A DNA stretch of 5,308 nucleotides from an uncultured Eubacteriales bacterium (GCA_902406135.1 CABPCX010000146.1:1-5308), one strand, 5' to 3'. Shown: positions 1 through 5,197, counted from the first letter of the stretch. Numbers and translations are program-made. The notes: generated by a model from the letters alone, not told the origin.

Positions 1-11
1 CCTTTTTTCAT
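1..11 (-). CDS. Start of a divergent gene, cut by the left edge
   Basis: Read on the minus strand, an ATG at positions 11-9 is followed by two AAA codons (Met-Lys-Lys) before the window ends. A Shine-Dalgarno-like AAAGGA lies 8 bases upstream (25-20), and a good promoter lies about 40 bases further back (83-55). ATG-AAA-AAA is a common opening for secreted or membrane proteins, but three codons cannot identify a product. The call rests only on promoter, ribosome binding site and start codon being correctly spaced. Confidence 0.45.
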
Positions 12-54
12 ATTAATTTTCCTTTCATATAGAAAAACTTAAGCCATTCCTTTG

Positions 55-83
55 ATTATACATGTTTTTTCCTTATGAGGCAA
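55..83 (-). promoter_or_regulatory. Promoter for the leftward divergent gene
   Basis: On the minus strand, TTGCCT (83-78, four of six matches to the -35 consensus) is separated by exactly 17 bases from a perfect TATAAT (60-55). Transcription would begin near position 48, leaving a leader of about 37 bases before the ATG at 11. This is a typical vegetative sigma-A layout. Confidence 0.55.
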
Positions 84-108
84 TCAAAAACTTAAAAAAG
101 TCCTCATA
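74..108. repeat. Inverted repeat over the leftward -35 region
   Basis: TATGAGG (74-80) and CCTCATA (102-108) form 7-base arms around a 21-base A-rich spacer. No T-run follows on either strand, so it is not a terminator. The left arm overlaps the -35 box of the leftward promoter, so it could be a regulator site, but arms of this length also occur by chance in AT-rich DNA. Confidence 0.25.
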
Positions 109-175
109 TGGCGGATATATATTTAAAAATTTGCTTTCAGCCTTTAAAACTGTACCCATAAATTAAACAGTAATT

Positions 176-190
176 GATATTTTAAATATC
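176..190. promoter_or_regulatory. Palindrome in the -35 region of the first operon
   Basis: GATATTT (176-182) and AAATATC (184-190) are perfect 7-base arms around one central T. The palindrome covers the place where a -35 element would sit relative to the TATAAT at 203-208, the usual position for a repressor operator. It matches no operator consensus that I know, and AT-rich palindromes arise readily by chance, so its function is inferred from position only. Confidence 0.3.
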
Positions 191-199
191 CTCAAAATC

Positions 200-208
200 T
201 GCTATAAT
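200..208 (+). promoter_or_regulatory. Extended -10 promoter of the first operon
   Basis: TGCTATAAT is a perfect -10 hexamer (203-208) with the TG extension at 200-201. At a 17-base spacing the -35 hexamer is TTTTAA (180-185), which is poor; a better TTGATA at 174-179 is 23 bases away, too far. An extended -10 can work with a weak -35. Transcription should start near 215, giving a leader of only about 20 bases, too short for a riboswitch. I see no B12-box-like sequence, although the second gene looks like a cobalamin enzyme. Confidence 0.6.
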
Positions 209-226
209 AGTACGTAATAATTTTTT

Positions 227-231
227 GGAGG
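227..231 (+). promoter_or_regulatory. Ribosome binding site that fixes the start of the first gene
   Basis: GGAGG lies 5 bases upstream of the ATG at 237. An in-frame TTG at 225 would lengthen the protein by four residues, but it overlaps this site and has no ribosome binding site of its own, so 237 is the better start. Confidence 0.8.
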
Positions 232-236
232 CCGTT

Positions 237-1769
237 ATGAATCCTGAAATTCAAAAAATATTTGATAATTTTTCAGAGGATTTTAATGCCACATTTATGT
301 ATATGACAGGCAGACAGCAGCGTGAAATTGCTTTCCTTGCTCCCACCCTGTTTGTCCGCTGGTACTACAGCGCCCTGTTTTCCGAAACGGTGCTGTCACC
401 CGCTACCATAGCTGAAAACCAGCCCGACAGTGTCGTTAAAGATAAGGGTTTTTACAGTGTATGTATGAGGCTTAAAAATGTGCGCGGAAATACTCTTGAA
501 TTCAATTTCAAAAAGAACTTTTACTCCATTGAGAGTCATCCGATTTATAATGACCTGGATATTTTTCTGAGGTTTATGTCGCCTGTAATGCACCTTAATG
601 ATGACTTCACACTCAAGGAGTCTGACATAAGGTCACTGCAGCGAAGACTTTCCATATCGGACAGATACTATGTTTTATATCTTTTCTCCCTGTCTGAGAA
701 ACTGGGGCTGTTTAGGCAGATGCCGTCACTTTTTGAAAAGTGCATCCAGCCTGATTATGATGCAGCTTTCTTTGGTATGACACAGGCGGAAAAGTTTAAT
801 ACAATAGTTGATGAGTCCTGCGGTATATGCGCCTCTGCACTTAATGCTGAATTTCCCTATGAGATTTTTAAAGCTGATGCGCAGAAAATAAAGGAGTTTA
901 TCATAAATCCCATACCAATAGACGATATACTCATAGGGCTTTATGATGCTTCGGATATGGATGTCAGAGACCTTTTGGAAAGGGCTGACCTTCCTGATTT
1001 GAGCGATACCGAGACCTCAGTGCTTTCATCTATTTTTTATATGGGTATATTATTGGACCGTTGTTTTATATATGTATTTGGCCATTATCTAAGGATAATA
1101 AGACCTCTCTATTCCTATCCCATGAAATTCAGAGAAATACTTAACGGTCTGTTTAATTCCATAGCCATTGACGGTGAGAGGGACCCCGAATTATTTCTGC
1201 CATGCACGGCTTTTATACATACTCCGCTTGGCAAAATATTATTCAATAAAAAGACTAAGGATTCTTCCGGGTATCCCCCTATTCCAATTGACAAAATACT
1301 GCTTTCTCTTGATAAAGAAAGGTCTATATCATCATATAAACAGAGCGAAGACGCATTCAACGCCCAGTATGATGTTATCTATACCATAAAAGCCTGCCTT
1401 GGCGGCGACAGAAATCTATGGAAAAATATCGAGATGGACTCCTCCACTCCCTTATCCGTAGCGGCAAGGCATATGATGATGCTGTTTATGATGCCTTCCG
1501 ACCAGGAGTACAGTTTCAGAATAAAAAGGACAGACAACGATTTATTGGACTTTAAAAATATAGAACTGCTGTCTGACCCAGGTTCAACTTTGGCTGATAT
1601 ACTTTACGACAACAACACAGTTCTTATATTGGTTATTCCTGATGAGTCTAACATTGAATTCCGTCTTACGAATCTTCACAGCGGATGCAGTGAGATACTA
1701 TATCCCAGAATTCTTGAACAGAGCAAGGAAATAACCCAAAAAGAGCATGAATTATATCTTTATGATTAA
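237..1769 (+). CDS. Uncharacterised 510-residue protein
   Basis: I do not recognise this protein and assign no function. It has no signal peptide and no convincing membrane segment, so it is probably cytoplasmic. The sequence looks mostly helical and rich in aromatic residues. The N-terminal third (about 20-160) is rich in Tyr, Phe and Arg. A helical middle (about 220-310) holds hydrophobic stretches such as SVLSSIFYMGILLDRCFIYV at 261-280, which charged residues interrupt. The C-terminal part (about 425-495) looks like alternating beta strands. A single CxxC (C195, C198) and a methionine cluster (M413-M415, M418, M419) are visible, but no known catalytic motif. It is expressed from its own promoter and is followed after 21 bases by a CobD-like enzyme with no terminator between, so the two are probably cotranscribed. 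The intact long frame, strong ribosome binding site and ordinary codon use support a real gene. Confidence 0.85.
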   Translation: MNPEIQKIFDNFSEDFNATFMYMTGRQQREIAFLAPTLFVRWYYSALFSETVLSPATIAENQPDSVVKDKGFYSVCMRLKNVRGNTLEFNFKKNFYSIESHPIYNDLDIFLRFMSPVMHLNDDFTLKESDIRSLQRRLSISDRYYVLYLFSLSEKLGLFRQMPSLFEKCIQPDYDAAFFGMTQAEKFNTIVDESCGICASALNAEFPYEIFKADAQKIKEFIINPIPIDDILIGLYDASDMDVRDLLERADLPDLSDTETSVLSSIFYMGILLDRCFIYVFGHYLRIIRPLYSYPMKFREILNGLFNSIAIDGERDPELFLPCTAFIHTPLGKILFNKKTKDSSGYPPIPIDKILLSLDKERSISSYKQSEDAFNAQYDVIYTIKACLGGDRNLWKNIEMDSSTPLSVAARHMMMLFMMPSDQEYSFRIKRTDNDLLDFKNIELLSDPGSTLADILYDNNTVLILVIPDESNIEFRLTNLHSGCSEILYPRILEQSKEITQKEHELYLYD

Positions 1770-1790
1770 CATAAGAAAAGAGGCATAAAA

Positions 1791-2885
1791 ATGGAAGAAG
1801 TTATACATATGCATGGCGGCGACCTTGATGCCATCGAAAGAATATACGGAATACCCAAAGACGAAATATCAGATTTCAGCGGAAACATAAATCCTCTCGG
1901 ATTTCCCAAAAAGGCAGCAAAAAAGCTTGCTGAAAACATTTCTATAGTATGCAACTATCCCGATAAAAAATATCAGGCACTCAGAGACAGCATAGGAAAA
2001 TATACAGGCGCTGACCCCGCAAATATCGTTGTAGGAAACGGCTCAACAGAACTTATATCTACTTTTATCAGGTCAGTAAATAATAAAAAAGCAGTAATTA
2101 TGGGTCCGGCTTATTCCGAATACGAAAATGCAGTCAAACTCAGCGGAAGAAATTATGAATATTTTGAGCTTCGAGAAGACGAAGATTTTAAGCTTAATAT
2201 AGACAGACTTTTGACTGTTCTTAATGATGATACGGGACTCTTTATTGCCTGCAATCCAAACAACCCCACAGGCACGGCCATTCAGACCGATGATATGGAG
2301 CGTATACTTATTCACTGCAAAGCCAAGGACATAAGTGTAATGGTAGACGAAACATATATAGAGTTCAGCGACAGTCTTGAAAAAATCTGTTCAATCCCCC
2401 TTGCCGCTAAATATGATAATCTCTTTGTTATAAGGGGAATTTCCAAATTCTTTGCGGCACCGGGTCTCAGACTTGGATACGGAATAACATCCAGCAAAAA
2501 GTTCCATGAGCTTCTTGCTGAAAATCAGGACCCCTGGTCTGTAAATATACTGGCAAGCTACGCAGGAGAGCTTATATTTAGCGATGAGGAATTTATCGAA
2601 GAAACCAAGAATCTTATATCAAGTGAACGCAGAAAAGCCTACGAGGAGCTTAAAACCTGGAAAAACGTTAAGGTATATGAGTCCGCATCCAACTTCATTC
2701 TTGTTAAGCTTCTTACGGACAAAATAACTGCCAATGAGATTTTTGAACATATGGTAAGAAAGAAAATGGTCATAAGAGATGCGGCATCATTCACATTCCT
2801 TGATGAAAGCTACTTAAGATTCTGCATACTTTCACCTAAAGAAAATGCTAATCTTTTAAGCGAATTAAAATCCATAGTGGAATAA
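1791..2885 (+). CDS. cobD: Threonine-phosphate decarboxylase-like PLP enzyme (CobD type)
   Basis: This is a fold-type I PLP enzyme of the class I/II aminotransferase family. CobD decarboxylates L-threonine O-3-phosphate to (R)-1-amino-2-propanol phosphate, the linker between corrin ring and nucleotide loop of cobalamin. The N-terminus has the CobD-like pattern HGGD (8-11), then FSGNINPLG (29-37), rather than a histidinol-phosphate aminotransferase opening. Further motifs are GNGSTE (82-87, cofactor phosphate region), NPNNPTG (155-161), D186 with Y189 (pyridine ring contacts), K219 in SKFFAAPGLRLGYG (the Schiff-base lysine), and R343, placed like the carboxylate-binding arginine. Its 364 residues fit the usual CobD length. 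AAAGAGG lies 7 bases before the first ATG. It follows the unknown gene by 21 bases and ends in a terminator. No other cobalamin gene is in the window, so a related aminotransferase with a different substrate remains possible; the family assignment is firm, the substrate less so. Confidence 0.78.
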   Translation: MEEVIHMHGGDLDAIERIYGIPKDEISDFSGNINPLGFPKKAAKKLAENISIVCNYPDKKYQALRDSIGKYTGADPANIVVGNGSTELISTFIRSVNNKKAVIMGPAYSEYENAVKLSGRNYEYFELREDEDFKLNIDRLLTVLNDDTGLFIACNPNNPTGTAIQTDDMERILIHCKAKDISVMVDETYIEFSDSLEKICSIPLAAKYDNLFVIRGISKFFAAPGLRLGYGITSSKKFHELLAENQDPWSVNILASYAGELIFSDEEFIEETKNLISSERRKAYEELKTWKNVKVYESASNFILVKLLTDKITANEIFEHMVRKKMVIRDAASFTFLDESYLRFCILSPKENANLLSELKSIVE

Positions 2886-2889
2886 GATA

Positions 2890-2920
2890 AAAAATACCGG
2901 GAAACCGGTATTTTTATTTT
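2890..2920 (+). terminator. Intrinsic terminator of the unknown-gene/cobD operon
   Basis: An 11-base perfect stem (2890-2900 with 2905-2915) ends in AATACCGG/CCGGTATT around a GAAA tetraloop, and the descending arm runs into TATTTTTATTTT. It starts five bases after the cobD stop codon. The upstream A-run gives a T-run on the other strand, so it may work in both directions. Confidence 0.9.
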
Positions 2921-2927
2921 GGCTGTT

Positions 2928-2947
2928 TATACTACAGTAGTAGTATT
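2928..2947. promoter_or_regulatory. Upstream BlaI-type operator
   Basis: ATACTAC (2929-2935) and GTAGTAT (2940-2946) are perfect arms around AGTA; the outermost pair, T2928 and T2947, is mismatched. The core ACTACAGTAGTAGT has the geometry of the ACTACAnnTGTAGT boxes bound by the BlaI/MecI/CopY family, differing at one position. It overlaps the start of the -35 hexamer, so bound repressor would block RNA polymerase. Its twin lies 52 bases downstream, centre to centre. Confidence 0.8.
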
Positions 2948-2972
2948 GACTTTATTATAATTCTGCTATAAT
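2946..2972 (+). promoter_or_regulatory. Promoter of the blaI/blaR-type operon
   Basis: TTGACT (2946-2951) and a perfect TATAAT (2967-2972) are 15 bases apart, shorter than the usual 17. TG at 2964-2965 makes this an extended -10 (TGCTATAAT), the same nonamer as upstream of the gene at 237. The short spacer suggests a promoter that depends partly on the extended -10. Transcription would start near 2979, at the edge of the downstream operator. Confidence 0.75.
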
Positions 2973-2979
2973 ATAGATA

Positions 2980-2999
2980 TATACTACAGCAGTAGTATA
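2980..2999. promoter_or_regulatory. Downstream BlaI-type operator, also an mRNA hairpin
   Basis: TATACTAC (2980-2987) and GTAGTATA (2992-2999) are perfect 8-base arms around AGCA. The core ACTACAGCAGTAGT differs from the upstream operator by one base. It lies between the predicted transcription start and the ribosome binding site, so a bound repressor would stop initiation or early elongation. In the transcript the same bases would form a stem-loop at the very 5' end. Confidence 0.82.
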
Positions 3000-3008
3000 A
3001 GGAGGTGA
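2999..3008 (+). promoter_or_regulatory. Near-perfect ribosome binding site of the repressor gene
   Basis: AAGGAGGTGA is an almost full complement of the 16S rRNA 3' end. GGAGG ends 7 bases before the ATG at 3013. Its first base is the last base of the downstream operator, so the operator hairpin in the mRNA sits directly against it. Confidence 0.85.
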
Positions 3009-3012
3009 TTTT

Positions 3013-3378
3013 ATGAAACAAAAGCTCGTAGATTCTGAACTTAAAGTAATGAATGTTCTCTGGAATGAAGGTGAGTCAACGGCAAAACATATTTCTGATG
3101 TGCTCAATAAAGAATGCGGCTGGAATATAAATACCACATACACTATAATTAAGCGCTGCATTAAGAAAGATGCCATCGAAAGAATTGAGCCGAATTTTCT
3201 ATGCAGACCATTAATCAGCCGAGAAGCCATACAAATAGAAAGCACCGATGCCTTTCTTGACAAGGTATTTAACGGGTCCGTTGATAAATTGTTTGCTGCA
3301 CTTTTAGGCGGAAATAAGCTTTCAAAAGATGATATAGAAAAACTTAAGCAAATGGTAAACGAACTGGACGGTGAATAA
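3013..3378 (+). CDS. BlaI/MecI-family transcriptional repressor
   Basis: This 121-residue protein has the usual size and plan of the BlaI/MecI family (Pfam Penicillinase_R). The N-terminal winged helix-turn-helix (about 5-68) begins with the family pattern L(V)DSELKVMNVLW (5-17), followed by TAKHISDVL (23-31) and the recognition-helix region NTTYTIIKRCIKKDAI (40-55). The C-terminal dimerisation part holds FLDKVFNGSVDKLFAALL (81-98) and the final amphipathic helix LSKDDIEKLKQMV (103-115). Family members bind DNA as dimers and repress their own operon until the partner membrane protease triggers their cleavage. Here the operators flank the promoter and the protease gene follows two bases later, which fits. 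In my unaided alignment, the Asn-Phe bond cut in Staphylococcus aureus BlaI and MecI falls at A96-L97. Target genes beyond its own operon are not visible. Confidence 0.92.
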   Translation: MKQKLVDSELKVMNVLWNEGESTAKHISDVLNKECGWNINTTYTIIKRCIKKDAIERIEPNFLCRPLISREAIQIESTDAFLDKVFNGSVDKLFAALLGGNKLSKDDIEKLKQMVNELDGE

Positions 3379-3380
3379 AT

Positions 3381-4727
3381 ATGGATATTTACAAGATGTT
3401 CCTTTATGGCACTGTTATGATTTGTGTTACATTCTTATCCAGACTTTTACTAAAAAAATGGCTGCCCAGATTTACCTATGTGCTGATGTGGTATATAGCC
3501 GCTTTAAGGCTTATTATTCCTTTTGAGATTAAATTCAGTCTGAGCGCATACTCAGCAGGATATAAACAGTATAATTTGGCGCAAAACAGTATGCCCTCTC
3601 TTCTTTCATCGGAGCGTACTGTTTCCATAGTGCCTTCCTATAGTCCGTCTTACAGTTTCGATTTCTTAAAAATCATTTGGATTGCAGGTGCAGTAATTAT
3701 GTTTATGTACTTTTTGTCCATATTCATTGCATTTAAAGTAAAAACAAAACAATGCAGTGAATTAGATTTAAATATTCAGGACGTTAAGAAGCTTAAGCGT
3801 AAAATAAAAATACTGGAATGTCCCAAAATAGATACTCCTCTTACATATGGAATAATATTTCCTAAAATACTTCTTCCAAAATATGATGAAGGATATGGTA
3901 AGGAAATACAATATATACTGCTTCATGAATATAACCATATAAAAAGGGTTGATTCGGCAGGAAAGCTGCTTCTGACAGCGGCTCTATGCATAAACTGGTT
4001 TAACCCAATGGTATGGCTGATGTTTATATTAGCAAATCACGATATAGAAATATCCTGCGATGAGGCAGTAGTAAATATTAGCGGAAATAATAAGGAATAT
4101 GCGCTGGCACTTATTACGTCAGAAGAAAAGCGCTCATCAAAGGGATTAGCGGTATTTACCGGATTCAGCAAAAATATAGTAAAAGAAAGGATTTGTTATA
4201 TCATGAAATTTAAGCGAAAAAATAAGCTGTCAGTCATTGGTGCCTCGGCTATAATTATTTTATCTGCTTCGGCCTTTGCCACATCTCCTGTATCGGATGC
4301 AAAAGCCGTTGAAAGTAAAGATGCCGAATCTGTTTCCCAGTCAGCAGAATTTATATGGCCTGTAGATGGCTGTTATAATATTACATTCGGCTACAATGAA
4401 GAAGCTGCTAATGGAGCGGTACATAAAGAAATAGACATAAGCGGAGAAGATGCTGAAGGCAAATCCATATATGCCGCAGCTGATGGCACTATAGAAAATG
4501 CAGAATATGATTTAAAAAATGGTTATACAGTAACCATAGCCCACGAAAATGGTTTAAAAACCGTTTACAGCCATTGTAAGGAAATTTTTGTTTCATCAGG
4601 ACAGAAAGTATTGCAGGGTGAAACTATTGCTTCATTGGGAAATACGGGCTTTTCTACCGGTGCTCATTTAGGCTTTTCTATTATGGAAAATAATGAATAC
4701 TTAGACCCAATGATATTCTTTGAATAA
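3381..4727 (+). CDS. BlaR1-like M56 metalloprotease receptor with M23-like sensor domain
   Basis: This is a membrane signal receptor that should inactivate the BlaI-type repressor. Predicted membrane segments lie at about 5-24, 31-50, 95-118 and 284-301, with a further hydrophobic stretch at 195-217 inside the protease region. The cytoplasmic M56 domain (about 119-275) has TPLTYGIIFPKILLP (152-166), the zinc motif HEYNH (182-186), NWFNPMVW (205-212) and EISCDE (223-228), which supplies the third ligand. After the last segment comes a low-complexity linker, then an extracellular M23/LytM-like domain (about 324-448) where classical BlaR1 has a penicillin-binding domain. That domain has H348 and D352 (HKEID), H398 (YSHC) and H429, but HLG at 429-431 where active M23 enzymes have HxH, so one zinc ligand is missing and hydrolysis is unlikely. 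The frame is intact. The start lies two bases after the repressor stop; GGACGGTGA (3366-3374), inside the repressor gene, is a weak ribosome binding site, so translational coupling is likely. Combined M23/M56 proteins are known in Firmicutes. Confidence 0.9.
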   Translation: MDIYKMFLYGTVMICVTFLSRLLLKKWLPRFTYVLMWYIAALRLIIPFEIKFSLSAYSAGYKQYNLAQNSMPSLLSSERTVSIVPSYSPSYSFDFLKIIWIAGAVIMFMYFLSIFIAFKVKTKQCSELDLNIQDVKKLKRKIKILECPKIDTPLTYGIIFPKILLPKYDEGYGKEIQYILLHEYNHIKRVDSAGKLLLTAALCINWFNPMVWLMFILANHDIEISCDEAVVNISGNNKEYALALITSEEKRSSKGLAVFTGFSKNIVKERICYIMKFKRKNKLSVIGASAIIILSASAFATSPVSDAKAVESKDAESVSQSAEFIWPVDGCYNITFGYNEEAANGAVHKEIDISGEDAEGKSIYAAADGTIENAEYDLKNGYTVTIAHENGLKTVYSHCKEIFVSSGQKVLQGETIASLGNTGFSTGAHLGFSIMENNEYLDPMIFFE

Positions 4728-4733
4728 AAACAG

Positions 4734-4761
4734 ATACCGCCTTATATAGGCGGTATTTTTT
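4734..4761 (+). terminator. Intrinsic terminator of the repressor/receptor operon
   Basis: ATACCGCCT (4734-4742) pairs perfectly with AGGCGGTAT (4748-4756) around TATAT, followed by a T-run through 4761. It begins six bases after the receptor stop codon. Confidence 0.92.
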
Positions 4762-4820
4762 AGTATATAAAAGATTCAAATTTCTACTCATTTATCTTTA
4801 GGAAATATAATTTATACAAG

Positions 4821-4850
4821 AAAAAAGGTATGGTCAAAAACCATACCTTT
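4821..4850 (-). terminator. Intrinsic terminator of the tRNA cluster
   Basis: AAAGGTATGG (4824-4833) pairs perfectly with CCATACCTTT (4841-4850) around a 7-base loop. The six As at 4821-4826 become the T-run on the minus strand, so it stops transcription coming from the tRNA genes on the right. It is separate from the plus-strand terminator 60 bases to the left, so the two converging units each have their own. Confidence 0.88.
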
Positions 4851-4861
4851 GAATAAAAAAA

Positions 4862-4936
4862 TCGGGGTGACAAGACTTGAACTTGCGACCTCCTGGTCCC
4901 TAACCAGGCGCGCTAACCAAACTACGCTACACCCCG
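4862..4936 (-). tRNA. tRNA-Pro (anticodon AGG)
   Basis: The 75 bases fold into a full cloverleaf: acceptor CGGGGTG/CACCCCG with discriminator A, D stem GCGT/GCGC, anticodon stem CCTGG/CCAGG with loop TTAGGGA, and T arm GCAAG/CTTGT. The anticodon is at 4899-4901 and reads CCU by Watson-Crick pairing. The C1-G72 start pair is characteristic of bacterial tRNA-Pro. CCA is not encoded. A34 is uncommon in bacterial tRNAs other than tRNA-Arg(ACG). This is the last gene of the cluster before its terminator. Confidence 0.93.
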
Positions 4937-4954
4937 ATATTTAACAAAATTATA

Positions 4955-5039
4955 TGCAGTTGAGGGGACTTGAACCCCTACCCAGTTTACCCGGACTAGA
5001 TCCTTAGTCTAGCGCGTATGCCAATTCCGCCACAACTGC
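4955..5039 (-). tRNA. tRNA-Leu (anticodon AAG)
   Basis: This 85-base class II tRNA has acceptor GCAGTTG/CAACTGC with discriminator A73, as expected for Leu. The anticodon stem is CTAGA/TCTAG with loop CTAAGGA, the long variable arm has a CCGG/CTGG stem, and the T arm is AGGGG/CCCCT. The anticodon is at 5003-5005 and reads CUU. CCA is not encoded. Like the neighbouring tRNA-Pro it carries A at position 34. Confidence 0.93.
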
Positions 5040-5065
5040 GTAGACTACATAAACTTTGAAAATAC

Positions 5066-5092
5066 TCACTCGCCTCGCAGTGAAGCGAGTGA
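5066..5092. other. Hairpin between tRNA-Gln(CTG) and tRNA-Leu
   Basis: TCACTCGC (5066-5073) pairs perfectly with GCGAGTGA (5085-5092) around 11 bases. CTCGC (5074-5078) could pair instead with GCGAG (5085-5089), so two folds compete. No proper T-run follows on the minus strand, so I do not call it a terminator. It could be a processing signal in the tRNA precursor. It is visibly GC-richer than the surrounding spacers. Confidence 0.45.
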
Positions 5093-5096
5093 AAAA

Positions 5097-5168
5097 CTAG
5101 GCTGGCAGGATTCGAACCTGCGCATGATGGAGTCAGAATCCATTGCCTTACCACTTGGCGACAGCCCA
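5097..5168 (-). tRNA. tRNA-Gln (anticodon CTG)
   Basis: The 72 bases fold with acceptor TGGGCTG/CAGCCTA, where the U1-A72 pair and G73 are typical of tRNA-Gln and one G-U wobble is present. The anticodon stem is ATGGA/TCCAT with loop TTCTGAC, and the T arm is GCAGG/CCTGC. The anticodon is at 5134-5136 and reads CAG. CCA is not encoded. It closely resembles the next tRNA-Gln and probably arose by duplication. Confidence 0.93.
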
Positions 5169-5197
5169 TCATTGCGATTATTTTATTTATTTGAATC

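Noticed and set aside
33..95. Repeated AAAAACTTAA at 33-42 and 86-95
   Set aside because: A ten-base AT-rich repeat in AT-rich intergenic DNA is expected by chance and matches no element.
225..236. TTG start four codons upstream in the first gene
   Set aside because: The TTG overlaps the GGAGG that properly serves the ATG at 237 and has no upstream binding site.
1..236. Cobalamin riboswitch upstream of the operon with the CobD-like gene
   Set aside because: The predicted leader is about 20 bases and I see no B12-box-like sequence in the whole upstream region.
1115..1389. Overlapping open frames on both strands inside the 510-residue gene
   Set aside because: They are in other frames of a long intact gene, with no plausible ribosome binding sites or protein motifs.
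1791..2885. Histidinol-phosphate aminotransferase (HisC) as the identity of the PLP enzyme
   Set aside because: The families are close, but the HGGD opening and FSGNINPLG are CobD-like, and there are no histidine genes beside it. HisC activity is not strictly excluded.
2955..3263. A 102-codon minus-strand open frame opposite the repressor gene
   Set aside because: It lies antisense to the well-supported BlaI-family gene and its promoter, has no ribosome binding site of note, and encodes nothing recognisable.
4324..4727. Active M23 endopeptidase
   Set aside because: HLG replaces HxH, removing a zinc ligand, so I describe the domain as M23-like and probably non-hydrolytic.
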